A stretch of DNA of 11,321 bases. Source: Candidatus Stercoripulliclostridium pullicola. GTDB taxonomy: Bacteria; Bacillota; Clostridia; Christensenellales; DTU072. This document shows positions 1-6,500 of the stretch, piece by piece (the first letter of the stretch is position 1; each line of letters starts with the position of its first letter). The notes under the pieces are model-generated. The model was not told where the DNA came from. It saw nothing but the letters and a program-made list of their open reading frames with translations, and did not search any database. The position numbers were made by a program, and so were the translations under genes. Location of the stretch: positions 1 through 11,321 of the forward strand of contig JADINF010000113.1 in NCBI GenBank assembly GCA_017694145.1. The letters are read 5' to 3'.

Positions 1-186
1 AGCCGCGACGAAGACGTGGTTTCCGAGATACTGCGCTCGGGGATCAAGCTTGTCGCAAGCGCCCACGCCGACGATCCGGAGGAGTTTTTCAGAAGAGCCG
101 CGGGGCTTAGAGAGTGTTTCTCATACGTCGTCGTTCTCGGTTATAAGCCTCGTGCCGGAAGCATAAAATCGGTAATAAGGTTGTAA
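1..186 (+). CDS. spoIIIAA: SpoIIIAA, stage III sporulation ATPase (3' end only)
   Basis: The first 61 codons of the window are open in frame 1 and end in TAA at 184-186; the 5' part lies outside. The visible C-terminal residues read as the end of a P-loop secretion-type ATPase: a segment like D-V-V-S-E-I-L-R-S-G-I-K-L-V-A-S-A-H (residues 6-22 of the fragment), which carries the late ATPase-core strand and the A-H-A turn, followed by a short domain ending in VVLGYKPRAGSIKSVIRL. SpoIIIAA is the only ATPase of the SpoIIIA complex, acts on the mother-cell face of the engulfment membrane, and is thought to energise or assemble the channel. The stop overlaps the ATG of spoIIIAB (TAATG), so the two are translationally coupled. 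Identification rests on the fragment plus the seven following spoIIIA genes. Confidence 0.9.
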   Translation, partial: SRDEDVVSEILRSGIKLVASAHADDPEEFFRRAAGLRECFSYVVVLGYKPRAGSIKSVIRL

Positions 187-662
187 TGCTTAAAATTGTA
201 CTCGCCGCGGTGTTGCTCGTGCTTTGCGCATATATCGGATTCGCCGTAGAAAGATTCTATAAGACGCGCTTGAGAATGCTAGAAGAGTATTCCGAATTCG
301 TCAGGTACGCAAAACGCGAAACGGAGTTTCTTAAAACTGATCTCGTGGCGTTGTTGACCTCATTCGAATGTTGCGCGGAACTTAAAGAAGCGTTTACGGC
401 GGCAGCCGCGCTCGTCAAAGAGGGCAAACCCGTAGAAATATCCGGTAAATATCTAACGGATAAGGCTTTTGCGGAGATACGCGCTTTCCTCGCGGCGATG
501 TCCGAAGCCGATTATTACGGGAAAAACGCCGTGCTCAAGCATGCCGAGGAGGTCGCGGCGGAGCTTACCGCCAAAGCGGGGAAAGACAAAATCCAGAAGG
601 GGGAGCTGATCCGCAAGCTTATGATACTGTTGGGCGTGGGATTGGTGGTACTTACTATATGA
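186..662 (+). CDS. spoIIIAB: SpoIIIAB, stage III sporulation membrane protein
   Basis: This gene encodes 158 residues, close to the usual 170 or so for the family. An N-terminal hydrophobic anchor (about residues 3-20) is followed by a long, mainly helical, charged domain (about 22-140) and a second hydrophobic segment at the C-terminus (about 143-158). That layout matches SpoIIIAB, whose cytosolic part resembles GspF-type platform proteins of type II secretion. Its role is in the mother-cell membrane as part of the SpoIIIA-SpoIIQ channel needed for forespore maturation and sigma-G activity. The ATG overlaps the spoIIIAA stop by one base and its own TGA overlaps the spoIIIAC start (ATGA). Assignment is mainly by length, topology and position second in the eight-gene operon. 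Confidence 0.9.
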   Translation: MLKIVLAAVLLVLCAYIGFAVERFYKTRLRMLEEYSEFVRYAKRETEFLKTDLVALLTSFECCAELKEAFTAAAALVKEGKPVEISGKYLTDKAFAEIRAFLAAMSEADYYGKNAVLKHAEEVAAELTAKAGKDKIQKGELIRKLMILLGVGLVVLTI

Positions 663-862
663 CGGGTATCGAAACTATTTTCAAAATCGCCGGCGTCGGA
701 ATTCTCGCCGCCGTCATCAACAGCATTCTCGACAAGAGCGATAAAAGGGAGTTAACTACTTTCGTTACGCTTACGGCGCTGATCATAGTGTTGGTGATGG
801 TCATCAACATGTTGAGCGGACTGCTTGATACGGTGCAATCGTTATTCAATTTATACGGTTAA
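659..862 (+). CDS. spoIIIAC: SpoIIIAC, small sporulation membrane protein
   Basis: A 67-residue protein made of two hydrophobic helices (about 6-23 and 34-55) joined by a short charged turn, DKSDKREL (25-32). The conserved family pattern is visible: an N-terminal IFKIAGVGI-like helix and a D-K-S-x-K-x-E turn. SpoIIIAC is a very small integral membrane protein of the SpoIIIA complex, related to SpoIIIAD, and by recall of the literature is thought to form an export-apparatus-like part of the channel. It starts inside the spoIIIAB stop codon (ATGA) and is followed eight bases later by spoIIIAD. Length and sequence fit the family closely. Confidence 0.95.
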   Translation: MTGIETIFKIAGVGILAAVINSILDKSDKRELTTFVTLTALIIVLVMVINMLSGLLDTVQSLFNLYG

Positions 863-870
863 GTAAAGAT

Positions 871-1257
871 ATGGCAATAGTCAAAGTCATCGGGATAGCG
901 TTCGTAGGGCTGATATGCGTAGGCGTTTTGCGTGAAGTCAAACCTTCGCTCGCGGTAGCCTGCGGTATAGTCACGGGACTTGTTATCGTATACACGCTTT
1001 TAGACGAATTTACTTACGTAATCACCAAATTCAACGAACTTGCGGAACTCGCCGCCATCGACAATACGCTTATAAAAACGGTATTGAAAATTATCGGAAT
1101 AGGCTATTTGACCGAATTTTCGGCTAACGTTGCGGAAGATTACGGTTCTCCGTCGATCGCAAAAAAAATACAATTCGGCGGTAAAATATGTATCGCCGTA
1201 CTTGCCGTACCCATAATTACAGGTATCATAACTTCCATAGGCAATATTGCGAAATGA
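871..1257 (+). CDS. spoIIIAD: SpoIIIAD, sporulation membrane protein
   Basis: This 128-residue protein has about four hydrophobic segments (roughly 3-20, 26-43, 66-86, 104-124). Conserved SpoIIIAD features are the early G-L-x-x-V-G-V-L-R-x-x-K-P region, and a KIIGIGYLTEF motif followed by a conserved block (D-Y-G-x-x-x-I-A-K-K-I-x-F-G-G-K, about residues 90-105). It is paralogous to SpoIIIAC and belongs to the same membrane complex. No clear Shine-Dalgarno sequence is visible in the eight-base gap after spoIIIAC, so coupling is likely. The stop TGA overlaps the ATG of spoIIIAE. Confidence 0.95.
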   Translation: MAIVKVIGIAFVGLICVGVLREVKPSLAVACGIVTGLVIVYTLLDEFTYVITKFNELAELAAIDNTLIKTVLKIIGIGYLTEFSANVAEDYGSPSIAKKIQFGGKICIAVLAVPIITGIITSIGNIAK

Positions 1258-2483
1258 AAAAAACGCTGACGATTTTGACGATATTTTTTGCGCTTGCGGC
1301 GGCGTTTTTCATAACCGCCGCATGTGCGGAGCGGCACAACGCTTACGCTGCGGACGTCGACTCCTCAACGGACGCCGAGGCCGTCGAAAATATAAGAGAA
1401 GAGCTTGAAAGCGAGGTCGATAAAAACCTTTCAGGGCTTATAAATTCGGAACTGGAAAACTATTTTGCGGAGCTCGACAAGGGCTCTTTGTCCGTAGGGA
1501 ATTCTTTCAGAGAACTTATCGAAAGCGTGTTGTCCGGCGAGAATCCGCTTACTCCGGATACCGTGCTTCATGCTATTGCCGAAGCAGTAACGGGGAGCCT
1601 TAGCGGGATTTTACTGACTATGATTACCATAGTCGTGTTGTCTTTGCTCGGCGGACTCGGCGAAAGCCTGAGTTCGGGCTTTGCGAAATCGGGTACGTCG
1701 CAGTTGATCTATTGGTCTGTTTACGGCGGCATCGTCGTTACCCTGGGCTTTGCGATCAACGGAGTTATCACGGACGCCAGGGAAGCTATAAACGGTATTG
1801 CTTCGCTTATAAATTATACTTTCCCCGTTTTCGTTACCCTGCTTACCGCGCTCGGCGGCACAGGCGGCGTTTCGGTGCTCGCTCCCGTCACTCTGATGAT
1901 CAACGGTGCCGTGTCGGGAATAATTCTATCGGTCGTCATGCCGCTTTTCTATGCGACTGTGGTATTCACCGTGGTGGGCAACATGAGCGATAACGTCCGA
2001 TTGGGTAAGCTCACGAAAGCTTTGAAGTCCGTAGGCGGTTGGATACTCGGTATTACCTTCGGCGTCATCACCACGGTGGTCGCCATTCAGGGCATAGTTG
2101 GCGCCGGGATGGATACCATAGTGCTCAAATCAGCCAAATTCGCGCTCTCCAGCTATATACCTATACTGGGAGGATATCTTTCGGAAGGCTTCGATCTCGT
2201 GCTCGCAAGCTGCATTCTTATTAAAAACGCTTTCGGATTATCCGTATTCGTGATATTGCTTTCGATCGTCATTGCGCCGCTTGTCAAAATTCTGCTGTTG
2301 AGTCTTGCGCTGAAGCTCGTAGCCGGGCTCATCGAGCCCGTAAGCGACTCAAAAATATCGGAACTGCTTTACTCGACGGCTTCAAATCTCAATCTTTTAC
2401 TGTCTGCATGCGCCGGAATGGCTTTTATCGTTTTCATAATTCTTTTGCTCGTTATCGGAGCTTTCAACGCGGGGGTGGTATGA
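1254..2483 (+). CDS. spoIIIAE: SpoIIIAE, polytopic sporulation membrane protein
   Basis: I place the start at ATG 1254, overlapping the spoIIIAD stop (ATGA). This gives 409 residues, close to the family's roughly 400, and the protein begins with a classic signal peptide: MKKT, a hydrophobic core to about residue 23, and an A-Y-A signal peptidase site at 30-32. An in-frame upstream start at 1188 would add residues that only mirror spoIIIAD codons. After an acidic soluble stretch (about 33-105) come several membrane helices (for example about 117-137, 155-172, 190-245, 265-290, 335-378 and 385-405). SpoIIIAE is the largest polytopic subunit of the SpoIIIA channel and its cleavable signal peptide is typical. 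The gene ends in another ATGA overlap with spoIIIAF. Confidence 0.95.
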   Translation: MKKTLTILTIFFALAAAFFITAACAERHNAYAADVDSSTDAEAVENIREELESEVDKNLSGLINSELENYFAELDKGSLSVGNSFRELIESVLSGENPLTPDTVLHAIAEAVTGSLSGILLTMITIVVLSLLGGLGESLSSGFAKSGTSQLIYWSVYGGIVVTLGFAINGVITDAREAINGIASLINYTFPVFVTLLTALGGTGGVSVLAPVTLMINGAVSGIILSVVMPLFYATVVFTVVGNMSDNVRLGKLTKALKSVGGWILGITFGVITTVVAIQGIVGAGMDTIVLKSAKFALSSYIPILGGYLSEGFDLVLASCILIKNAFGLSVFVILLSIVIAPLVKILLLSLALKLVAGLIEPVSDSKISELLYSTASNLNLLLSACAGMAFIVFIILLLVIGAFNAGVV

Positions 2484-2962
2484 GCGGACTTTCGGCGTGG
2501 ATCATGAGTATAACTGGAGTGGTATGTCTGGGCGCGCTCGCGGACGTGCTTATGGCGGAGGGCAGTACTAAAAAGTACGTAAAAGGCATAGTCGCTTTGA
2601 TGGTATTCGCGGCGATACTTGCGCCGATACCCGCCATTCTGAACGGAGAATTCGATTTCTCGATCGACAATTCAACTTCTTCAGCCGACGACGCATTTGT
2701 TACGGAAGTGACAGAAGCACGTTACAGGAACGCGGAATCGGCGCTCGAATCGGCACTTGCGGCGCGCGGTTACGAAGGCGCCGTCGTGCGTATCTATTTA
2801 GGTTACGGCGGCGAAGTGCCCGAAGTCGTCGCGGTGGTGGTGGATGTTACCGCCGCCGTAATAATTGCCGAAAACGAAAATATAAATATTAAAGAGGACG
2901 TCGCGGGATATACGGCGAGCGCGCTCGGTATAGAGCCCGTACGTGTGACGGTTGTGTATTGA
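2480..2962 (+). CDS. spoIIIAF: SpoIIIAF, sporulation membrane/ring protein
   Basis: The chosen start, ATG 2480, overlaps the spoIIIAE stop and gives 160 residues. An in-frame start at 2408 would read through the end of spoIIIAE and is rejected. Two N-terminal membrane helices (about 7-27 and 37-54) surround the turn S-T-K-K-Y-V-K-G, which is characteristic of SpoIIIAF. They are followed by a soluble domain (about 55-160) whose second half has the alternating strand-helix-strand pattern of the ring-building motif shared with SpoIIIAG, SpoIIIAH and the EscJ/FliF secretion rings. It acts in the intermembrane space of the engulfed forespore. Eighteen bases separate it from spoIIIAG. Confidence 0.92.
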   Translation: MSGLSAWIMSITGVVCLGALADVLMAEGSTKKYVKGIVALMVFAAILAPIPAILNGEFDFSIDNSTSSADDAFVTEVTEARYRNAESALESALAARGYEGAVVRIYLGYGGEVPEVVAVVVDVTAAVIIAENENINIKEDVAGYTASALGIEPVRVTVVY

Positions 2963-2980
2963 CGGAGAATATCGTTAAAT

Positions 2981-3505
2981 ATGGAAAAATTAAAACAAAT
3001 ATTCGCGAAAATCAAGTCCGTAAAAAATATCGAGATCATTATCGGATTAGTAATAATCGCGGTGATGATAATAATATACTCTAACGTAAGCGCGGCAAAG
3101 GAGAAAACGGACGCCGCTTCGGACGGAGAAGCGACGCTTACCGAGAACCTCGAAACGCGGCTTGCCGATATACTGGGTGAGATAGAAGGGGCGGGGGAAG
3201 TGAAAGTAATGATCACGTATGCGGGGACCGGAGACAAGATAACCGCGGAAACGACCAACACGCACACGACCACGACCAACGGCAGTACAAGCTCGACGAC
3301 CACTACGACAACGACTTCGTCGCCGGTATTATCGGGTTCGGACGTAGTGATACTTCAGGAAAAAATGCCCGAAATAAAAGGGGTGATAGTGGTTGCCGAA
3401 GGGGCGAGTGACATGAAGGTGAAACTAAAGTTGATGCAGGCTACGGCGACGGTGCTGGGCATTAACGCAAATTCGATACAAATATTTACAAGGAGAGCTG
3501 TATGA
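2981..3505 (+). CDS. spoIIIAG: SpoIIIAG, ring-forming channel protein
   Basis: A 174-residue protein with a single N-terminal membrane helix (about 17-36) and a soluble C-terminal part that carries the ring-building fold. E-T-R-L-A-D-I-L-x-x-I-E-G-A-G-E-V-K-V-M-I-T-Y (about 58-80) and GVIVVAEGASD (134-144) are family signatures. Known SpoIIIAG proteins form a large oligomeric ring in the space between mother cell and forespore. Residues 91-114 are almost pure threonine/serine, lying between the two halves of the ring domain. The only Shine-Dalgarno-like sequence (GGAG at 2964-2967) is 13 bases from the ATG, which is far, but no nearer start exists in frame. The stop overlaps spoIIIAH (ATGA). 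Confidence 0.93.
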   Translation: MEKLKQIFAKIKSVKNIEIIIGLVIIAVMIIIYSNVSAAKEKTDAASDGEATLTENLETRLADILGEIEGAGEVKVMITYAGTGDKITAETTNTHTTTTNGSTSSTTTTTTTSSPVLSGSDVVILQEKMPEIKGVIVVAEGASDMKVKLKLMQATATVLGINANSIQIFTRRAV

Positions 3506-4023
3506 AAAGCAACAAATTATCCAAACTGGGTACCACACTCAAAGCGAACAAGAAAAAGATCATCGTGATCGTGTCGATGATAGCGTTACTTGTCGCGACA
3601 GGCTGCCTCAATTACTTCCTCAACGTGAAGCAACAGGGCACCGACAACAATCCGGGACAGGGCGACGTAAGCACGCCTACCTTCTTTGCGACCTATCGTA
3701 CCGACAGGGAAGCGACGAGGAATCAGGAGATAGCTTATCTCGACGAAATTATTAATTCCGCCACTTCCACCGAAACCGCGATAGCGTCCGCCGAATCCCA
3801 GAAGCTCGCCATCACGGGCGCTATGGAAACCGAGCTCGTGCTCGAGGGACTCATCAAAGCCAAAGGCTTCGAGGACTGCATCGTGACCATAAGCACCGAG
3901 AACGTGAACGTAGTGGTGATGGACGAAGATCTTTCGCTCGAAGACGCGGCACAGATTCTTAACATAGTCGTAACCGAAACGGAATTCACAGCCCCCGACG
4001 TGGTGATTATCCCCTACGTGTAA
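3502..4023 (+). CDS. spoIIIAH: SpoIIIAH, mother-cell channel protein (SpoIIQ partner)
   Basis: This gene encodes 173 residues: a basic N-terminus, a membrane helix (about 20-41), a linker with the family signature F-F-x-x-Y-R-x-D-R-E-x-x-R (61-73), and a C-terminal EscJ/YscJ-like ring domain (about 75-173). In well-studied spore formers SpoIIIAH crosses the mother-cell membrane and binds SpoIIQ of the forespore, so the two zip the membranes together and form the channel. A good Shine-Dalgarno sequence, AAGGAG at 3490-3495, sits six bases before the ATG, one of the few strong ones in this operon; this may raise SpoIIIAH output relative to its coupled neighbours. It is the last gene before the terminator at 4066-4093. 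Confidence 0.95.
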   Translation: MKSNKLSKLGTTLKANKKKIIVIVSMIALLVATGCLNYFLNVKQQGTDNNPGQGDVSTPTFFATYRTDREATRNQEIAYLDEIINSATSTETAIASAESQKLAITGAMETELVLEGLIKAKGFEDCIVTISTENVNVVVMDEDLSLEDAAQILNIVVTETEFTAPDVVIIPYV

Positions 4024-4065
4024 GAGGCTTGGGAACATAAACATCAGGATACCGTTCATAGTGAG

Positions 4066-4093
4066 AAACTCCGTGCGTCTGCGCGGAGTTTTT
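4066..4093 (+). terminator. Intrinsic terminator of the spoIIIA operon
   Basis: An 11-bp stem (4066-4076 with 4081-4091, one G-T wobble, loop GTCT) ends in the run TTTTT at 4089-4093. It lies 42 bases after the spoIIIAH stop. A possible outer stem (TACCGT 4050-4055 with ACGGTA 4098-4103) encloses it. It separates the sporulation operon from the housekeeping genes downstream. Confidence 0.9.
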
Positions 4094-4125
4094 CGATACG
4101 GTACGCTTCAAATATAAATAATTAA

Positions 4126-4154
4126 TTGCAATGGCGTTCGGAATATGTTAATAT
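4126..4154 (+). promoter_or_regulatory. Sigma-A-type promoter of asp23-nusB-xseAB
   Basis: TTGCAA (4126-4131) and TAATAT (4149-4154) are 17 bases apart, and TG at 4146-4147 makes it an extended -10. Transcription should start near 4161-4162, which is the first base of the best ATG for the next gene. See the finding on leaderless mRNAs. Confidence 0.75.
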
Positions 4155-4161
4155 ACCGTGT

Positions 4162-4494
4162 ATGGAAGAGATGAAACCGCAGGTCGTAGACCGTTACTGT
4201 AATTTAATAGCGTCCATAGCCAACAACGCGGTGGACAAAACCGAAGGCGTGACGAGGGAAGAAGGCGTTGTCAAGTACCGCTTCGGCATACGCAATCTAA
4301 AGAATACCAACTGCCACGTTTATATCGATAACGACGGCGAAATCGTCATCGACCTTTTCATCAACGCCGATTACGGTTACTGTATCCCCGAGGTGGTCTG
4401 CAACCTTCAGGAAACGATCAAGTCGGAAGTGGAAGAAGCTACCAAATTTCAAGTTAAAAAGATCAACGTAAACGTTGCCAACATCAACATCTGA
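4162..4494 (+). CDS. Asp23/YqhY-like envelope stress family protein
   Basis: The call is a 110-residue Asp23 (DUF322) family protein from ATG 4162. The core is visible: an N-terminal helical part V-V-D-R-Y-C-N-L-I-A-S-I-A (residues 8-20), a G-V segment, strands V-H-V-Y-I-D-N-D-G-E-I-V-I-D-L-F-I (around 52-68), the family motif Y-G-Y-C-I-P-E-V (72-79), a long helix, and a final strand K-K-I-N-V-N-V (98-104). In Bacillota the copy next to nusB is usually called YqhY; in B. subtilis loss of it has been linked to mutations in acetyl-CoA carboxylase genes, though its biochemical role is unclear. A TTG at 4126 is in frame but forms the -35 box; ATG 4171 is another possible start. One base separates its stop from the nusB ATG. 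Confidence 0.88.
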   Translation: MEEMKPQVVDRYCNLIASIANNAVDKTEGVTREEGVVKYRFGIRNLKNTNCHVYIDNDGEIVIDLFINADYGYCIPEVVCNLQETIKSEVEEATKFQVKKINVNVANINI

Positions 4495-4495
4495 C

Positions 4496-4906
4496 ATGCA
4501 ATACCGCAAAAAGGCGCGCGACGGCGTCTACAAACTCATATACGAATTTTTATTTTCCGGAGAAGCGAACGAGAGGACGTTTGCCATCATGACCGCGGCG
4601 GATATGCCCGCCGAGGAACTCGATTACATGAAACGCGCCTATTACGGCGTTATCGAACATATCGACGAACTCAAGTCGATAGTGGCGCAATATGCCGTAG
4701 GTTTCGATATCGCGAGGATCTACAAACCCGATCTCGCGGCGCTCGTGCTTGCGATATTCGAGATGAAATATATGGACGATATCCCGCTAAACGTGTCCAT
4801 AAGCGAAGCGGTCGAACTCGTCAAAATTTATTCTACCGAGAAGAGCCACGCGTTCGTTAACGGCATTTTGAGTTCCGTTTATAAGAATATCACTTCGGGT
4901 AAATAA
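4496..4906 (+). CDS. nusB: NusB, transcription antitermination factor
   Basis: A 136-residue all-helical protein with the NusB hallmark D-I-P-x-N-V-x-I-x-E-A-V-E-L-x-K-x-Y-S-T-E-K-S-x-x-F-V-N-G-I-L (residues 95-125), in which the lysine and serine after the tyrosine lie close to the RNA-binding surface. NusB binds boxA RNA with NusE (ribosomal protein S10) and supports rRNA antitermination. The N-terminus keeps the R-K-x-A-R-D/E pattern of the family (4-9). The start is ATG 4496, one base after the asp23 stop; an in-frame TTG at 4475 lies inside the upstream gene and is less likely. There is no Shine-Dalgarno sequence, so coupled translation is probable. Its stop overlaps the xseA ATG by one base. 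Confidence 0.95.
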   Translation: MQYRKKARDGVYKLIYEFLFSGEANERTFAIMTAADMPAEELDYMKRAYYGVIEHIDELKSIVAQYAVGFDIARIYKPDLAALVLAIFEMKYMDDIPLNVSISEAVELVKIYSTEKSHAFVNGILSSVYKNITSGK

Positions 4907-6141
4907 TGGAATCCCGCAATTACATAACCGTTTCCGAGCTTAACTTTTACCTTAACCGCATCATAGACGCGGAAGAACTCCTGCACGACATGTATCTTAT
5001 GGGAGAGGTGAGCGGCGTTTCCTTAAGCAAAGGGAATATGTACTGCACGTTGAAAGACGAAGGCGCGCAGATAGCGGTATGCTGTTTCGGTTACGAGCGC
5101 ACATATCTTCCGGAAGCCGGCGAAAAAGTTTTGATGTTCGGTTCCCCGGATTTTTATACCAAAACGGGCAAAATGTCTTTCGTGGCGCGCAGAATAGAGC
5201 CGTTCGGCAAAGGTAAACTGCACGCCGAACTCGAGGAACTCAAGAAGCGCCTCGCGGAAGAAGGACTTTTTTCCGACACGCACAAGAAAGCCGCGCCGCG
5301 TTTCGCCCTCAAGGTATGCGTCGTCACGAGCATAAACGGAGCCGTCATCAAAGACATTTACACGACGGTCAGACGTTATAACAAACTTATAGATATCGCC
5401 GTTGTCGACGTTCAGGTGCAGGGAAAATACGCCGTGAAAGAGATAGTCGAAGGGCTTAAACTTGCGGACAGAGGGGGCTTCGACGCCGTGATACTTGCAA
5501 GAGGAGGAGGCTCTTTCGAAGATCTGATGCCTTTCAATTCCGAGGAGGTCGTACGCACTCTCTACGATATGTACACCTACGTGATCTCCGCTGTAGGGCA
5601 CGAAACCGATTATACGCTTGCCGATTTTGCGGCTGATTCGCGCGCGCTGACCCCCACAGCCGCCGCCGAAGCGATAGCTTTCGATACCGCAAGTCTGATA
5701 AGCGACGTGGTGAACGAATTGAAAGTCGCTTCGCGCAGGCTCGAATTGCGTATCACGGCGCGCAGAGAACGAGCGATAGGGCTCATTCGCTCTATAATGT
5801 ATACTATCGGCGACGACCTGGCGAAAACTTCTTCGAAGGTGGAGCTTCTTACGGCGCGCGCCCGCGCCGCAGCGGAAAAGCGCTTCGCTTCAAGCGAAAA
5901 GGCGTGCGATCTCGCTTTGCATAAATTGTCCGCCCTCAATCCCGCCAATCTTTTACGTTCGGGATATTTCCGCGCGGAACGTAACGGTGCGCCGGTTACC
6001 GCGGTAAGCGGTTTGAACGCGGGAGAGAAAATCAGACTTATTGCTTCGGACGGCTCCGCCGACGCCGAAATACTCGCAGTATATCCGGGCGTACCCGACC
6101 TTACGGAAATAAATAATAAAGATACAGGAGATTTGACATGA
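4906..6141 (+). CDS. xseA: XseA, exodeoxyribonuclease VII large subunit
   Basis: 411 residues, a little shorter than the usual 440 or so. An N-terminal OB-fold (about 1-100; V-S-E-L-N-x-Y-L, and G-E-V-S-G-V with K-G-N-M-Y-C-T-L-K-D) should bind single-stranded DNA. The catalytic domain carries A-R-G-G-G-S-F-E-D-L-M-P-F-N (198-211) and A-V-G-H-E-T-D (229-235) with L-A-D-F-x-A-D-x-R-A-x-T-P-T-A-A-A-E (238-255), the conserved ExoVII signatures. A coiled-coil region (about 260-345) for XseB binding and the C-terminal G-Y-x-R-A-x-x-N-G region follow. With XseB it degrades single-stranded DNA from both ends to short oligonucleotides. The shorter length seems to come from the coiled coil, a region that varies between species. 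It overlaps xseB by four bases. Confidence 0.96.
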   Translation: MESRNYITVSELNFYLNRIIDAEELLHDMYLMGEVSGVSLSKGNMYCTLKDEGAQIAVCCFGYERTYLPEAGEKVLMFGSPDFYTKTGKMSFVARRIEPFGKGKLHAELEELKKRLAEEGLFSDTHKKAAPRFALKVCVVTSINGAVIKDIYTTVRRYNKLIDIAVVDVQVQGKYAVKEIVEGLKLADRGGFDAVILARGGGSFEDLMPFNSEEVVRTLYDMYTYVISAVGHETDYTLADFAADSRALTPTAAAEAIAFDTASLISDVVNELKVASRRLELRITARRERAIGLIRSIMYTIGDDLAKTSSKVELLTARARAAAEKRFASSEKACDLALHKLSALNPANLLRSGYFRAERNGAPVTAVSGLNAGEKIRLIASDGSADAEILAVYPGVPDLTEINNKDTGDLT

Positions 6142-6362
6142 GCTTCGAAAAAGATCTCGAAAAATTGGAAAAACTCGTAGCGAAACTCGAATCGGATACT
6201 TTGAGCGTCGACGAAAGCCTTAAACTCTATAACGAAGCGATCAACGCGGGCAAAAACTGTATAGCTTCGCTTAAAGAAAGCCGCGGCAAGCTCGAGTTGC
6301 TTAACAAAGACCTGAGTCGTATAGATCTCGACGGAGAAGTCGATACGGACGAACAGGAGTAA
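6138..6362 (+). CDS. xseB: XseB, exodeoxyribonuclease VII small subunit
   Basis: 74 residues with the complete family pattern: F-E-x-x-L-x-x-L-E-x-L-V-x-x-L-E-S-D-x-L-S-V-D-E-S-L-x-L-Y-x-E-A/G (about 3-32), followed by a helix ending in an acidic tail. Several small XseB subunits wrap the coiled coil of each XseA and are needed for activity. The ATG overlaps the xseA stop (ATGA), so the two subunits are made together. It is the last gene before the terminator region; in many Bacillota ispA follows here, but not in this window. Confidence 0.96.
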   Translation: MSFEKDLEKLEKLVAKLESDTLSVDESLKLYNEAINAGKNCIASLKESRGKLELLNKDLSRIDLDGEVDTDEQE

Positions 6363-6426
6363 CTTTCGCTTCCGGCGCCGCCCGTACGGGCGCGTAAGAG
6401 GTTCGTCCGTTTTGCGTTGCGCATTT

Positions 6427-6452
6427 AACGCCTTTTCTGGCGTTTTATTATT
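6427..6452 (+). terminator. Intrinsic terminator after xseB
   Basis: A 6-bp stem AACGCC (6427-6432) / GGCGTT (6439-6444) with a six-base loop runs into a T-rich tail (TTATTATTTT from about 6443). The stem is short but perfect. Just upstream, CGCCC/GGGCG (6379-6392) forms a GC-rich hairpin without a T tract. GCGTT at 6414-6418 could pair with 6427-6431 and compete with the terminator stem. This separates the xse operon from the OLE RNA promoter at 6466. Confidence 0.7.
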
Positions 6453-6465
6453 TTCGGGCTAACGC

Positions 6466-6494
6466 TTGCATATTTTATAGATATGTGGTATAAT
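6466..6494 (+). promoter_or_regulatory. Promoter of the OLE RNA
   Basis: TTGCAT (6466-6471), a 17-base spacer and a perfect TATAAT (6489-6494), with TG at 6486-6487 giving an extended -10. This is the strongest sigma-A-type promoter in the window. The expected transcription start is near 6501, four bases before the outer helix of the OLE RNA begins at 6505, so the promoter and the RNA's 5' boundary agree. Confidence 0.88.
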
Positions 6495-6500
6495 TTTATA

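Noticed and set aside
2803..3303. Antisense reading frame over spoIIIAF/spoIIIAG with many hydrophobic residues.
   Set aside because: Its valine/serine/threonine-rich composition is the mirror of the Thr tract and of the Asp/Glu/Ala codons in the sense genes.
4126..4161. TTG at 4126 as the start of the Asp23-like protein.
   Set aside because: These codons coincide with the -35 and -10 boxes and the added residues do not resemble the family; ATG 4162 gives the usual length.
5023..5601. A 192-codon antisense reading frame inside xseA.
   Set aside because: It is a complement of a strongly conserved XseA frame, has no recognisable motif, and all real genes here are on the + strand.
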